A stretch of 64,000 nt of DNA from Halioxenophilus aromaticivorans (GCF_042850945.1 NZ_AP031496.1:1240001-1304000), one strand, 5' to 3'; shown: positions 44,920-54,558, numbered from the stretch's first letter. A program made the numbers and translations. Notes: generated by a model from the letters alone, not told the origin.

Positions 44920-46112
44920 TGATCGAGCAGCAGTTAGCGCAAGCGTTACAAGAGCGTCAACAAGCCGGCTTGATGCGCCAACGGCGGCAACTCGAAACTG
45001 CCCAGGGCGCGAGCATTAGCGTGGATGGCGAAACGCTTTTGGGTTTCGCCAGTAACGATTATTTGGGTCTCGCCAACCACTCCAGTGTGGTTGCAGCTTT
45101 TACCCAGGCGGCCAAACATTATGGCGTTGGCAGTGGCGCTTCGCACTTGGTAAATGGCCATAGCCGCGAACACCATCTGCTAGAAGAAGAAATTGCCGCC
45201 TTTACCGGTCGCGATCGCGCATTGCTTTTTTCCACCGGTTATATGGCTAACTTTGGCACCATCATGGCGTTGTTGGGCCAGGGTGATTTGGTGGTGGAAG
45301 ATAAGCTCAATCACGCCTCGTTATTGGATGGTGGCTTAGCCTGCGGCGCAAAGTTTCGGCGCTACTTGCACAATGATGTTGCCAGTTTAGAAAAAACCTT
45401 GGCCTTGCCAGGTCAGCGTAAATTGGTGGTAACCGATGGCGTGTTCAGTATGGATGGCGACATCGCCCCGCTCAAAGAGGTGGTGCAATCCTGCCGTAAA
45501 AATAATGCCTGGTTGATGGTAGACGATGCCCATGGCATTGGTGTTTTAGGCGCTACCGGCGCCGGCAGTTTGCAGTACTTTGGTTTAAGTCAGCAAGATG
45601 TGCCCATTTTAATGGGCACCCTAGGTAAGGCCGCGGGCGGCTTTGGTGCGTTTATTGCCGGCAGTGACGTATTAATCGAAACGCTCACCCAATTCGCCCG
45701 CCCGTATATTTACACCACCGCAACACCACCGGCGGTGGCCGCGGCAAACCGCGCGGCCTTAGAAATTATCCAGCACGATAGCACTCGGCGCGAACATCTA
45801 GCCCAATTGATAGCCATGTTTAGGGCCGGCGCTGCCAGCCTAGGTGTGCAGCTAATGGATTCTTTTACAGCCATTCAACCGGTGCTATTGGGCAGTGCCC
45901 AGCGCACCCTAAGTGTTGCTGGCACACTGCAAAAACAAGGTATTTTGGTGGGCGCCATTCGCCCGCCCACCGTGCCCAATGGCAGTGCGCGTTTGCGCAT
46001 TACTCTCACCGCTAACCACAGTGCCGAGCACATAGAACAGTTGCTTGTGGCTTTGGATTTTGCGTTAAAACTACACCCCGCAACTGATTTAGACAATCAA
46101 GGCACAGCGTGA
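44919..46112 (+). CDS. bioF: 8-amino-7-oxononanoate synthase
   Basis: 397 aa, GTG start overlapping the bioB stop by 1 nt. PLP-dependent alpha-oxoamine synthase: LGFASNDYLGLANH, GSGASHLVNGHSREHHLLEEEIA, VDDAHGIGVLG and the PLP lysine in MGTLGKAAGGFGAF. Joins pimeloyl-ACP and alanine. Overlaps bioHC by 4 nt. Confidence 0.97.
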   Translation: MIEQQLAQALQERQQAGLMRQRRQLETAQGASISVDGETLLGFASNDYLGLANHSSVVAAFTQAAKHYGVGSGASHLVNGHSREHHLLEEEIAAFTGRDRALLFSTGYMANFGTIMALLGQGDLVVEDKLNHASLLDGGLACGAKFRRYLHNDVASLEKTLALPGQRKLVVTDGVFSMDGDIAPLKEVVQSCRKNNAWLMVDDAHGIGVLGATGAGSLQYFGLSQQDVPILMGTLGKAAGGFGAFIAGSDVLIETLTQFARPYIYTTATPPAVAAANRAALEIIQHDSTRREHLAQLIAMFRAGAASLGVQLMDSFTAIQPVLLGSAQRTLSVAGTLQKQGILVGAIRPPTVPNGSARLRITLTANHSAEHIEQLLVALDFALKLHPATDLDNQGTA

Positions 46113-47716
46113 CTTCCGCAGTAAATTCCAATATACCCCCGTCGGTACTCCAGCCCGGTGCACCTGTGGCCCCGGGCTATTATTCCGCCTCACAACCTTT
46201 GGTAGATGAGCCTCTGGTGATGCTGCACGGCTGGGGTGGTGATTCCCGCGCTTGGCAAGATTTTGCTTACCAACTCAATCAGCATTTTCATTTGCATATT
46301 TTGGATTTGCCAGGCTTTGGAGGCAATCGACACGCGCCGGTAAACCACCAAAGTTTAATCGAGATGCTCCCCCAGCGCTGTTATTTATTGGGTTGGTCGC
46401 TGGGCGGAATGGTTGCTGTGCAGCTTGCCGCCGGTGCGCCGGATAAAATCGCCGGCGTTATTACCTTGGCGGCTAATGCCAAATTTGTCGCCAGCGATGA
46501 TTGGCCGACGGCCATGGCCAAGGCCACCTTTGAGCAGTTTTACAGTGGCGCCAGCCGTTCGCTACAAACCACATTAAAACGATTTGCACCCTTGGTGGGT
46601 AACGACTTGGATAAAACCCAGTTGGCGCAATTACGCAGTGATCTGATGGCGGCGCAAAAAGCCTACCCGGATGCGGCCTATATGTCGGGCTTAAACTGGT
46701 TACAAACGCTGGATAATCGCGAATCCTTGGCGCAAATGGCCGTGCCTTCGTTGCATCTTTTGGGTGAGCACGATCAACTGGTACCCGCTACCGCGGCGCA
46801 GCCGCTGGCCAAATTATTAATAAAAGCACCGGTGGTAGGTGCGGTAGAATTAATCCAGTGCGGCCACGCGCTGCATTTGGCCGAGCCCCAGGCGGTGGAA
46901 CAGAAAATTGTTCAATTTATTGGTGCCAATCAGCCCAATCGCGACAAACAAAAAGTGGCGGATTCCTTCAGCCGAGCTGCGCCAACCTACGACTCCGTGG
47001 CGCAATTACAGCGTAAAGTGGGGGCGCGCTTAAGCGGTTTATTTCGCCGTTCCATCGCTCGGCGCCAGGTTGATTCGGTGTTGGATTTAGGCTCTGGTAC
47101 CGGGATCTACTCCAAGGCGCTGGCCGAGCTGTTGCCCGATGCCACGGTGGTTTCAACGGATTTTGCCCAAGGAATGCTGCAGTACGCCCGAAGCCAGCAA
47201 CAGGGTGAATTATTTTGCGTGGGTGATGCCGAGCAATTGCCATTTGCCGATGACAGTTTTAGCGCGTTGTTTTCCAGTTTGATGGTGCAGTGGTGTGAAA
47301 ATACCGCCACCGTGCTGGCCGAAATATACCGCGTCCTTAAACCTGGCGGCTGTGCGGTGATCGCCACTCTGGGGCCAGGCACTTTATACGAATTAAACCA
47401 CGCCTGGGCGCAAGTGGATGACGACCAGCATGTTAATAAATTTACCTCGGCCAAAGTATGGTTGATGCAGGCGGCTCAGCTAGGCTACGCCCGCGTTGAA
47501 TACAAGAAAGAACCCATCACCCAGTACTACGATAACGTGCGCGACCTAACGCATTCACTGAAAGCCTTGGGCGCGCGCAATGTGAATATCCGCAGTGCGG
47601 CCGGCCTGGGCGGGCGACAAAAAATTGCTGAGTTTACCCGGGCGTATGAAACGCAGCGCACTCAGCATGGTCTGCCGTTAAGTTATCAGGTTGATTATTT
47701 TATTTTGGAAAAGTAA
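46109..47716 (+). CDS. bioHC: BioH-BioC fusion: pimeloyl-ACP esterase and malonyl-ACP methyltransferase
   Basis: 535 aa, GTG start. Residues about 30-275 are an alpha/beta hydrolase with nucleophile Ser97 in GWSLGG, Asp222 (GEHDQLV) and His253 (CGHALHL), i.e. BioH. From about 280 it is BioC: KVADSFSRAAPTYDSVAQLQR and the SAM motif VLDLGSGTGIYS (324-335). BioC starts the pathway by methylating malonyl-ACP; BioH ends it by removing the methyl from pimeloyl-ACP methyl ester. The fusion puts first and last steps of pimelate synthesis in one chain, as in Saccharophagus and Teredinibacter. Confidence 0.95.
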   Translation: MTSAVNSNIPPSVLQPGAPVAPGYYSASQPLVDEPLVMLHGWGGDSRAWQDFAYQLNQHFHLHILDLPGFGGNRHAPVNHQSLIEMLPQRCYLLGWSLGGMVAVQLAAGAPDKIAGVITLAANAKFVASDDWPTAMAKATFEQFYSGASRSLQTTLKRFAPLVGNDLDKTQLAQLRSDLMAAQKAYPDAAYMSGLNWLQTLDNRESLAQMAVPSLHLLGEHDQLVPATAAQPLAKLLIKAPVVGAVELIQCGHALHLAEPQAVEQKIVQFIGANQPNRDKQKVADSFSRAAPTYDSVAQLQRKVGARLSGLFRRSIARRQVDSVLDLGSGTGIYSKALAELLPDATVVSTDFAQGMLQYARSQQQGELFCVGDAEQLPFADDSFSALFSSLMVQWCENTATVLAEIYRVLKPGGCAVIATLGPGTLYELNHAWAQVDDDQHVNKFTSAKVWLMQAAQLGYARVEYKKEPITQYYDNVRDLTHSLKALGARNVNIRSAAGLGGRQKIAEFTRAYETQRTQHGLPLSYQVDYFILEK

Positions 47717-48421
47717 ATGGCGTTGCTGAAAAAAACTTATTTTGTCACCGGCACCGATACCGAGGTTGGTAAAACGTTTATCAGTTGCGCCATTTTGGCA
47801 AAAGCGGCGGAGCAAAAATTGGTTACCGGGGCATTAAAGCCTGTGGCTGCCGGCTGTCAGTTCGTCGATGGCGAGCTGCACAACGAAGATGCCATAGCTT
47901 TGCAGGCTCACTGCAATTTGCCGCTGCCGTACCAAACCATTAACCCAGTGGCGCTTAAAGAAGCCATTGCGCCGCACATTGCTGCCCAGCGTGAAGGCAA
48001 GCAACTGCAGGTGTCTCGCCTGGAAGGGTTCGCCCGTGGCGCCATGATGACGCCCGCCGACTTGTGGTTGGTTGAGGGCGCCGGCGGCTGGCTGGTGCCA
48101 CTTAATCCGCGCGAGACCTTGGCGGATTTGGCTGTGGCCCTGGACACACCGGTGATTGTGGTGGTTGCCGTTCGCTTGGGGTGTATTAACCATGCGCTGC
48201 TTACCGTTGCTGCCATTCGTGCCCGCGGCTTAGCCGTGGCCGGCTGGGTAGCTAACTGCCCAGGTGAAAACGACCTGCAGCACAGCGCCAACCCGGCGCT
48301 ATTGGAAAATATCGCCACGCTCAAATCACTGATGGGCGCGCCTTTACTGGGGCAGGTGCCGCAGTGCGATACGCCGGTCCAGGCCGCTCAATACTTGGAT
48401 CTGGTGCCTCTTTGGCACTAA
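47717..48421 (+). CDS. bioD: Dethiobiotin synthetase
   Basis: 234 aa, ATG directly after the bioHC stop. P-loop TDTEVGKTFIS (GTDTEVGKT) and VEGAGGWLVPLN, both typical of BioD. Forms the ureido ring of dethiobiotin using CO2 and ATP. Last gene of the operon; bioA is not in this window. Confidence 0.97.
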   Translation: MALLKKTYFVTGTDTEVGKTFISCAILAKAAEQKLVTGALKPVAAGCQFVDGELHNEDAIALQAHCNLPLPYQTINPVALKEAIAPHIAAQREGKQLQVSRLEGFARGAMMTPADLWLVEGAGGWLVPLNPRETLADLAVALDTPVIVVVAVRLGCINHALLTVAAIRARGLAVAGWVANCPGENDLQHSANPALLENIATLKSLMGAPLLGQVPQCDTPVQAAQYLDLVPLWH

Positions 48422-48530
48422 ATAAACCAGTCCGCATGTTCCTCCTTGCCAGCTGTTTGGTTCACAAACTTTTCAATTGTTGTTGTAAATTAAAAAACCT
48501 TTGGTTAGACTTTTGCTCATTCGTAAGCGT

Positions 48531-48651
48531 CTTGTCGGGGTGCTTTTGTGTTTTAACCGGTTAATTTTAATTTCGGTTAAAACTCAGAGGCTGAGATGAA
48601 GTAGTCAAACCCGTCGCACCTGAACAGGTTAATTCCTGCGTAGGGAACAAG
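48531..48651 (+). ncRNA. TPP riboswitch (THI element)
   Basis: P1 stem CTTGT / ACAAG encloses GGGGTGC, the conserved CTGAGATGAAG (pyrimidine-sensing arm), ACCCGTCGCACCTGAACAGG and CTGCGTAGGGAAC. These are the invariant blocks of the TPP aptamer, upstream of thiC and in the right orientation. A variable extra arm (TTAACCGGTTAATT... near 48553-48581) sits between P1 and the CTGAGA block. Confidence 0.95.
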
Positions 48652-48707
48652 TGTTTAAGCTCGCGAGTGTGTTAAAAGCGTAATTTGATTTTGCTTGGCC
48701 CACGGGC

Positions 48708-48719
48708 CTTCATCTCAGC
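48708..48719 (+). promoter_or_regulatory. Anti-aptamer segment of the riboswitch expression platform
   Basis: CTTCATCTCAGC is an exact 12 nt complement of GCTGAGATGAAG at 48590-48601 inside the aptamer. Pairing would break the pyrimidine-sensing arm, so it is a good candidate for the TPP-off alternative fold. Confidence 0.6.
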
Positions 48720-48774
48720 AGTTTTCTGTTGGTAGAACCGGGAGCGGCTTAGTTTTTTAAGGCCGATTAATCTC

Positions 48775-48827
48775 CAGGCTCTCTGTCATCAGGCTCTTGG
48801 GTCCTCAGGCTCCTAGTTCTCAGGCTC
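48775..48827 (+). repeat. Four spaced CAGGCTC repeats in the thiC leader
   Basis: CAGGCTC occurs at 48775, 48790, 48806 and 48821, spaced 15, 16 and 15 nt, with similar flanks (TC or CT before, T after). Lies 85 nt before the thiC ATG within the untranslated leader. Function unknown. Confidence 0.65.
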
Positions 48828-48911
48828 TTTGGGGGGGCCGCGCTAACACACTTACCGCCTTTCGCTTGGCCTCGGCATGTCGCATGTGTATCACTCTACC
48901 GGAGTTCACTC

Positions 48912-50750
48912 ATGCCAAACAATGCCGAAACTGCCCTCGCTTCACCGTCTGTTCTTGCCAGCGCCGGGCCGCTGGAAAATTCCAAAAAAATCTTTGTAAC
49001 TGCGCCGAATTCTGATGTGCAAGTCGCCATGCGCGAGGTGCACCTAGATCCCACGCGCTTGCCAAATGGCGATGTAGAGCAAAATCCGCCGGTGAAGATT
49101 TACGATACCTCCGGCCCCTACACCGATCCCACCGTTACTGTAGACGTGCGCCAAGGCCTGCCGTTGCATCGCAGTCAGTGGATTGCCCAGCGCAACGATA
49201 CCGAGCAACTGGCCGAATTTAGCTCGCAGTACACACGCTTGCGAGGTGCCGATATCAGCATTGAAAACTGGCGCTTTCCCAATCCACCTAAGCCCAAGCG
49301 TGCCTTGCCCGGTAAAAATGTAACCCAGATGCACTACGCCCGGGCCGGTATCATTACGCCAGAAATGGAATACATTGCCGTGCGCGAAAACCTAGGCCGA
49401 GCCGAATTAACCGACGCCCAGGGCAAACCCGTGCAGTTGATTACCCCAGAGTTTGTGCGCGACGAAGTGGCTCTCGGCCGCGCGGTGATTCCGGCCAATA
49501 TCAATCACCCAGAGTCTGAGCCCATGATTATTGGCCGTAATTTCTTGGTAAAAATAAACGCCAATATTGGTAACAGCGCGGTGTCTTCCTCGGTGGAGGA
49601 GGAGGTGGATAAATTGGTGTGGGCCACTCGCTGGGGCGGCGATACCGTAATGGATTTATCCACGGGTAATAATATCCACGAAACCCGAGAGTGGATTGTG
49701 CGTAATTCTCCGGTGCCCATCGGCACCGTGCCTATTTACCAAGCCTTGGAAAAAGTCGGCGGCATAGCCGAAGACTTAACCTGGGAAATTTTCCGCGATA
49801 CGTTAATCGAACAAGCCGAACAAGGTGTGGATTATTTCACTATTCATGCCGGCGTGCTGTTGCGCTACGTGCCTATGACGGCCAAACGCGTCACCGGCAT
49901 TGTGTCGCGCGGGGGCTCGATTATGGCGAAATGGTGTTTGGCCCACCACCAAGAGAATTTTCTCTACACCCACTTTGCCGACATCTGCGAGATTCTAAAA
50001 CAATACGATGTCACCATCTCGTTGGGTGATGGCCTACGGCCTGGCTCCATAGCCGACGCCAACGACGAGGCCCAGTTCTCTGAATTAAAAACCCTGGGTG
50101 AATTAACCAAGATCGCTTGGCAGCACGATGTGCAGGTTATTATTGAAGGTCCTGGGCATGTGCCCATGCACAAAATTCAAGAAAACATGACTGAGCAATT
50201 AAAGCACTGCCATGAAGCGCCGTTTTATACTCTGGGGCCGTTAATTACCGATATATCGCCTGGTTATGATCACTTTTCTTCCGGGATTGGCGCCGCCATG
50301 ATTGCTTGGTATGGCTGTGCCATGCTGTGTTACGTCACACCCAAAGAGCATTTAGGGTTACCCAACCGAGACGACGTGAAAGAGGGCATCATTGCTTACA
50401 GAATCGCTGCCCATGCAGCGGATTTAGCCAAGGGCCACCCTGCCGCGCAAATCCGCGATGATGCTCTATCCAAGGCGCGCTTCGAGTTTCGTTGGCAAGA
50501 TCAATTTAATCTAAGCCTAGATCCAGACCGCGCTCGGGAATTCCACGACGAGACCCTACCCAAGCAGTCCGCTAAAGTTGCACATTTTTGCTCCATGTGT
50601 GGGCCGAAATTCTGCTCCATGAAAATCAGCCAAGAAGTGCGTGACTTGGCTAACCGGTCCAGCGCCGATGTGCAAACCCAGGAGGTCAGCGAAGGTATGG
50701 CGGAAATGTCGCGGGAGTTTAAGGCCAGTGGCAGCAAGCTATACCGATAA
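48912..50750 (+). CDS. thiC: Phosphomethylpyrimidine synthase
   Basis: 612 aa with GGAG before the ATG. Radical SAM enzyme with its cluster at the C-terminus (CSMCGPKFC, CxxCx4C). Family motifs: LPNGDVEQNPPVKIYDTSGPYTDP, MHYARAGIITPEMEYIAVREN and GDGLRPGSIADANDEAQ. Converts AIR to HMP-phosphate. First gene after the TPP riboswitch. Confidence 0.98.
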   Translation: MPNNAETALASPSVLASAGPLENSKKIFVTAPNSDVQVAMREVHLDPTRLPNGDVEQNPPVKIYDTSGPYTDPTVTVDVRQGLPLHRSQWIAQRNDTEQLAEFSSQYTRLRGADISIENWRFPNPPKPKRALPGKNVTQMHYARAGIITPEMEYIAVRENLGRAELTDAQGKPVQLITPEFVRDEVALGRAVIPANINHPESEPMIIGRNFLVKINANIGNSAVSSSVEEEVDKLVWATRWGGDTVMDLSTGNNIHETREWIVRNSPVPIGTVPIYQALEKVGGIAEDLTWEIFRDTLIEQAEQGVDYFTIHAGVLLRYVPMTAKRVTGIVSRGGSIMAKWCLAHHQENFLYTHFADICEILKQYDVTISLGDGLRPGSIADANDEAQFSELKTLGELTKIAWQHDVQVIIEGPGHVPMHKIQENMTEQLKHCHEAPFYTLGPLITDISPGYDHFSSGIGAAMIAWYGCAMLCYVTPKEHLGLPNRDDVKEGIIAYRIAAHAADLAKGHPAAQIRDDALSKARFEFRWQDQFNLSLDPDRAREFHDETLPKQSAKVAHFCSMCGPKFCSMKISQEVRDLANRSSADVQTQEVSEGMAEMSREFKASGSKLYR

Positions 50751-50757
50751 TAATCGA

Positions 50758-51885
50758 ATGCAAAATCGCACTCGGGTTGCTGTGGTGGGTGCTGGTATTA
50801 CCGGTAGGCTTTGTGCTTGGCGATTGTTGCTGGCCGGCCACCAAGTAACGGTGTTTGATAAAGACAGCGTTGAAGCCGGCAGTGCAGCCTCCCATGTGGC
50901 GGCGGGAATGCTAGCACCTTACAGCGAGTTGGAATCCAGCGAAGAACTTATTTTTTTGCTGGGTTGTAATGCCATGGGACTATGGCAAGCCTGGACAGAA
51001 CAACTGCAAATCTCTAATGCCTATCAACGCGTGGGCACAATGGTGGTTGCCCATGCCAGTGATCAGGCCGAGCTTTTTCAATTTAAACGACAACTGGGAT
51101 TCAAATCGCGCAGTCAACAAGAGCACGCAGCAGGTGATGATTACTGCGAGCTGGATGCCCAAAGTCTGGCCTGCCTGCAGCCGGAATTGTCCGGCCGATT
51201 TTCCCAGGCAATCAATCTGCCTAATGAGTCCTATGTTAATCCGCCGCAGGTGTTGTCGGCCTTGGCTTCCGCCATTAAGCATCTCGGTGGGCAGTGGCAG
51301 GACAAAACCCCCGTTATTGAACTGGGGCCAGGCTGGGTGCAAACCGAGCAGAAAACAATGAGTTTCGATACGGTAATCGATTGCCGGGGCATGGGTGCTA
51401 ATTCTTCTGCTATGCCGCTGCGAGGCGTGCGTGGCGAGATTATCGAAGTGCACGCGCCGGAGGTTAACCTAACCACCATGGTGCGGTTAATGCACCCTCG
51501 CTATCGCTTGTATTTAGTGCCGCGGCCAAATCATCACTACGTGCTGGGGGCGACGCAAATCGAAACCGAAGATTACAGCCCAGCCAGTGTGCAGTCGGCA
51601 TTGGAGTTGCTGTCCGCGCTCTACACCATCCATCCAGGGTTTGCCGAGGCCAGGATTACCGCACTGCGCACTAATTGCAGGCCGGCCATGACGGACAATT
51701 TACCACGCATTTATTATCAGGCAGGTCTCATCGAAATTAACGGTTTGTTCCGCCATGGCTATTTATTGGCGCCGCTGTTGGCTGGGGCTTTGGTGAATTA
51801 TTTGCAAGCCTGGGGCCAAAGTAATGACCGGAAAATGTTTAATTTAATCCATCTTTTAAATACCTATGATTACCATCCTTGTTAA
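50758..51885 (+). CDS. thiO: Glycine oxidase
   Basis: 375 aa from ATG at 50758, 7 nt after the thiC stop; upstream in-frame codons lie inside thiC. FAD-binding VAVVGAGITGRLCAWRLLLAGHQVTVFD, then AASHVAAGMLAPYSE and LRTNCRPAMTDNLP near the C-terminus. Supplies dehydroglycine for the thiazole ring with oxygen, replacing the radical enzyme ThiH, which is absent here. Overlaps thiS by 20 nt. Confidence 0.92.
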   Translation: MQNRTRVAVVGAGITGRLCAWRLLLAGHQVTVFDKDSVEAGSAASHVAAGMLAPYSELESSEELIFLLGCNAMGLWQAWTEQLQISNAYQRVGTMVVAHASDQAELFQFKRQLGFKSRSQQEHAAGDDYCELDAQSLACLQPELSGRFSQAINLPNESYVNPPQVLSALASAIKHLGGQWQDKTPVIELGPGWVQTEQKTMSFDTVIDCRGMGANSSAMPLRGVRGEIIEVHAPEVNLTTMVRLMHPRYRLYLVPRPNHHYVLGATQIETEDYSPASVQSALELLSALYTIHPGFAEARITALRTNCRPAMTDNLPRIYYQAGLIEINGLFRHGYLLAPLLAGALVNYLQAWGQSNDRKMFNLIHLLNTYDYHPC

Positions 51886-52069
51886 CGGCAAACCCGAGCA
51901 AATACCAGCGCCTGAAAATTTACAGAATTTTTTGCAGGCATGGTCAGGCTTACCCGAGCACTATGCCATCGCTGTAAATCAACAGTTTGTGGCCAAAGAA
52001 AACTATCCGCAGCAGGCTATTACCGCCGGCGATGCGATTGAAATATTGGTGGCTATGCAGGGAGGATGA
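51866..52069 (+). CDS. thiS: Sulfur carrier protein ThiS
   Basis: 67 aa, beta-grasp fold, ending in MQGG: the C-terminal Gly-Gly is adenylated and thiocarboxylated. Starts ITILVNGKPEQIP. Overlaps the end of thiO by 20 nt, suggesting coupled translation. Confidence 0.95.
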   Translation: MITILVNGKPEQIPAPENLQNFLQAWSGLPEHYAIAVNQQFVAKENYPQQAITAGDAIEILVAMQGG

Positions 52070-52163
52070 TAGCGGGCAGGGAGGGTGATAAGGGCAGGGT
52101 GTATAACTTGCGGGCAGAGCGAATATTTTTGGTGGGTAACAAAACTCAAAGGAGTTATAAGCA

Positions 52164-52955
52164 ATGTGGCAATTACTGGGCGAGAGCCTAAACAGCCGAT
52201 TGTTTTTGGGGACGGCGCAATACCCGTCGCCGCAGGTATTAAGCGATGCGGTAACGGCGTCCGGCACGGATGTCATTACGGTATCCCTACGCCGGCAAAT
52301 GCAGAGCAGTACAGGCAACGGCTTTTGGCAGCAGTTGAAAACACTCAATAAAAAAATTCTACCCAACACCGCCGGCTGTACCAGCGCTAAGGAGGCGATT
52401 ACCACCGCGCAAATGGCCCGCGAGTTATTTGGCACTCACTGGATTAAATTGGAGGTTATTGGGGATCAACATACCTTACAACCGGATCCGTTCGAGCTGT
52501 TGACTGCCTGCCGGGAATTAATTCAACAAGGTTTTGAGGTGTTTCCTTATTGCAACGACGATTTGATTTTGTGCCAGCGCTTAGTCGACGCCGGCTGCAA
52601 GGTGATTATGCCCTGGGGTGCGCCCATTGGCTCGGGCCGGGGTTTGGTTAATGAGCGGGCTCTAACGTTGATACGGCAACGATTACCAGACATCAATTTA
52701 GTCGTTGATGCCGGTATCGGTGCGCCTTCCCATGCGGCAAGAGCCTTGGAGTTGGGTTACGATGCTGTGCTACTGAATACCGCGGTGGCTAACGCCGGTG
52801 ACCCGGTAGCCATGGCGCAAGCGTTTAAATTGGCCACGCAGGCTGGCCGCCTGGCCTTTATGGCAGGGCAAATGGCCCAACGAGAAATGGCCGTAGCCAG
52901 CACGCCAGTCATTGGCCAGCCGTTCTGGCATCAGGCCACGGTGGCAGCCAAATGA
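52164..52955 (+). CDS. thiG: Thiazole synthase
   Basis: 263 aa with AAGGAG before ATG. TIM barrel: FLGTAQYPS, the Schiff-base Lys in WIKLEVIGD, LPNTAGC, MPWGAPIGSGRGL and VDAGIGAPSHAARALELGYDAVLLNTAVA. Builds thiazole phosphate from DXP, dehydroglycine and ThiS thiocarboxylate. Overlaps thiDE by 4 nt. Confidence 0.97.
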   Translation: MWQLLGESLNSRLFLGTAQYPSPQVLSDAVTASGTDVITVSLRRQMQSSTGNGFWQQLKTLNKKILPNTAGCTSAKEAITTAQMARELFGTHWIKLEVIGDQHTLQPDPFELLTACRELIQQGFEVFPYCNDDLILCQRLVDAGCKVIMPWGAPIGSGRGLVNERALTLIRQRLPDINLVVDAGIGAPSHAARALELGYDAVLLNTAVANAGDPVAMAQAFKLATQAGRLAFMAGQMAQREMAVASTPVIGQPFWHQATVAAK

Positions 52956-54550
52956 TTGATACCCATTCGTACACTGCACCTCAACCCTATTGGCCTGCTC
53001 TATTGACTATTTCGGCCAGCGACAGTGCAGGGCTTGCCGGCAATCAAATGGACCAGCGTTGCGCTGCCGCCATGGGTGTGCACGCTTGTAGCGCCATTAC
53101 CGCCACAACCGCGCAAAACTCGGATGCTTTTTTGGCTACCAACGCTGTGAGCAGTGAAGCTTTGGTCAGCCAAATAAAAGCCGCCTTGGTACTGAAGCCG
53201 CGAGCGGTAAAAATAGGCTTGCTCGCAAGCGTTGAGCAAATTACTGCCGTTGCCCATTGCCTGCGCGGGCTGGATTGCCCCATTATTTTTGACCCTGTGC
53301 TGGCCACCACCAGCGGTAAGGTTAATTATTCTGCGCAAATGTTAGCAGCCATGCACAGTGAATTATTACCGTTAGTCGATGTGCTTACGGTCAATATCCC
53401 AGAGGTGGAGCAGTTGTTGGGGTTCCGCTTAGGCAGGGGAGGCGTGGTGGTTGCTGCGTGCAAATTGCAGCTGGCATTGAGCCAAGGTGCTAGCGCACGG
53501 GATGCGAGTGCTTTGCCGTGGGTGGTGATAAAAGGCGGCCATCTGTTGGGGGATTACGCCTCGGACTACTGCCGGGGGGCTGGTTTACAGTTTAGTTTGT
53601 GCCATGCAAAAGTTGGAACTCAAAATACCCGCGGCACAGGCTGCGCGCTGTCTACGTTTATTGCCAGCGCCAAGGCGTTAGGTTACGAAACCCGTGACGC
53701 ATTAGTGATTGCCAAAATGGCCATGCAAGCCGGGCTTAAAAACGCCGCCGGTGTTGATACGTCGGTCGGTTGTTTACGTCCAACAGAATTCCCCCAAAGC
53801 CACTGGCCAAAATTAATTGATCACAGACTATCGCAAGCAATGCCGTCGCAGCCCTTTGCTACGTGTGTTGGTGGTAACCAGGCCGAGACCCTTGGTCTCT
53901 ATCCCATCGTAGACAGTAGCGAATGGTTAAAGCGACTTCTCCCGTTGGGTATCACCACGGCGCAATTGCGGGTTAAACATTTACAGGGGCAAGCCCTCAA
54001 ACAAGAGATTCAAACTGCGGTGGCTTTGGCCAAGCACTACCGTTGCCGTTTGTTTATCAATGATTATTGGCAAGAGGCCATTGCCGCCGGTGCCTACGGA
54101 GTACACCTAGGGCAAGAAGATATCGCCAGCGCCGATTTAGTGGCTATTGCCCAAGCCGGACTTCGCTTGGGGGTGAGTAACCATTGCCACTGGGAAATGG
54201 CTCGTGGCAAAACCCTTCGGCCGTCGTATTTGGCGTGTGGGCCTGTGTTTGCAACCCAAACTAAGGCGATGCCGTGGGTGCCCCACGGTCTGGCAGGGTT
54301 ACGTTATTGGAGCCAATCCTTACCCGGCCAGACCCTGGTGGCCATTGGTGGTATTAAGCAAAGTAATTTAAGCGCCGTGGCTGCCACCGGCGTTTCTGGC
54401 GTGGCGTTAATCAGTGAAATAACTGCGGCGCAAAACCCAGAGCAAGCCACCCGTCAATTAATGGCGATGATGCCCGGTAATGCCTGCTTGCAAAAATCTG
54501 TTTTATCGCAACCGGCAATTACCAAAACCGAAGACTCAGTGGCGCAGTAA
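52952..54550 (+). CDS. thiDE: ThiD-ThiE fusion: HMP-P kinase and thiamine phosphate synthase
   Basis: 532 aa. N-terminal half is ThiD, a ribokinase-fold kinase (LLTISASDSAGLAGNQMD, then the anion hole NTRGTGCALSTF). From about residue 320 it is ThiE: GLYPIVDSSEW, TTAQLRVKHL, LFINDYWQEAIAAGAYGVHLGQEDI, CGPVFATQTK and VAIGGIKQSNL. Phosphorylates HMP-P and condenses HMP-PP with the thiazole. One protein does the two last steps before TMP. Confidence 0.95.
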   Translation: MIDTHSYTAPQPYWPALLTISASDSAGLAGNQMDQRCAAAMGVHACSAITATTAQNSDAFLATNAVSSEALVSQIKAALVLKPRAVKIGLLASVEQITAVAHCLRGLDCPIIFDPVLATTSGKVNYSAQMLAAMHSELLPLVDVLTVNIPEVEQLLGFRLGRGGVVVAACKLQLALSQGASARDASALPWVVIKGGHLLGDYASDYCRGAGLQFSLCHAKVGTQNTRGTGCALSTFIASAKALGYETRDALVIAKMAMQAGLKNAAGVDTSVGCLRPTEFPQSHWPKLIDHRLSQAMPSQPFATCVGGNQAETLGLYPIVDSSEWLKRLLPLGITTAQLRVKHLQGQALKQEIQTAVALAKHYRCRLFINDYWQEAIAAGAYGVHLGQEDIASADLVAIAQAGLRLGVSNHCHWEMARGKTLRPSYLACGPVFATQTKAMPWVPHGLAGLRYWSQSLPGQTLVAIGGIKQSNLSAVAATGVSGVALISEITAAQNPEQATRQLMAMMPGNACLQKSVLSQPAITKTEDSVAQ

Positions 54551-54558
54551 TAAATATC

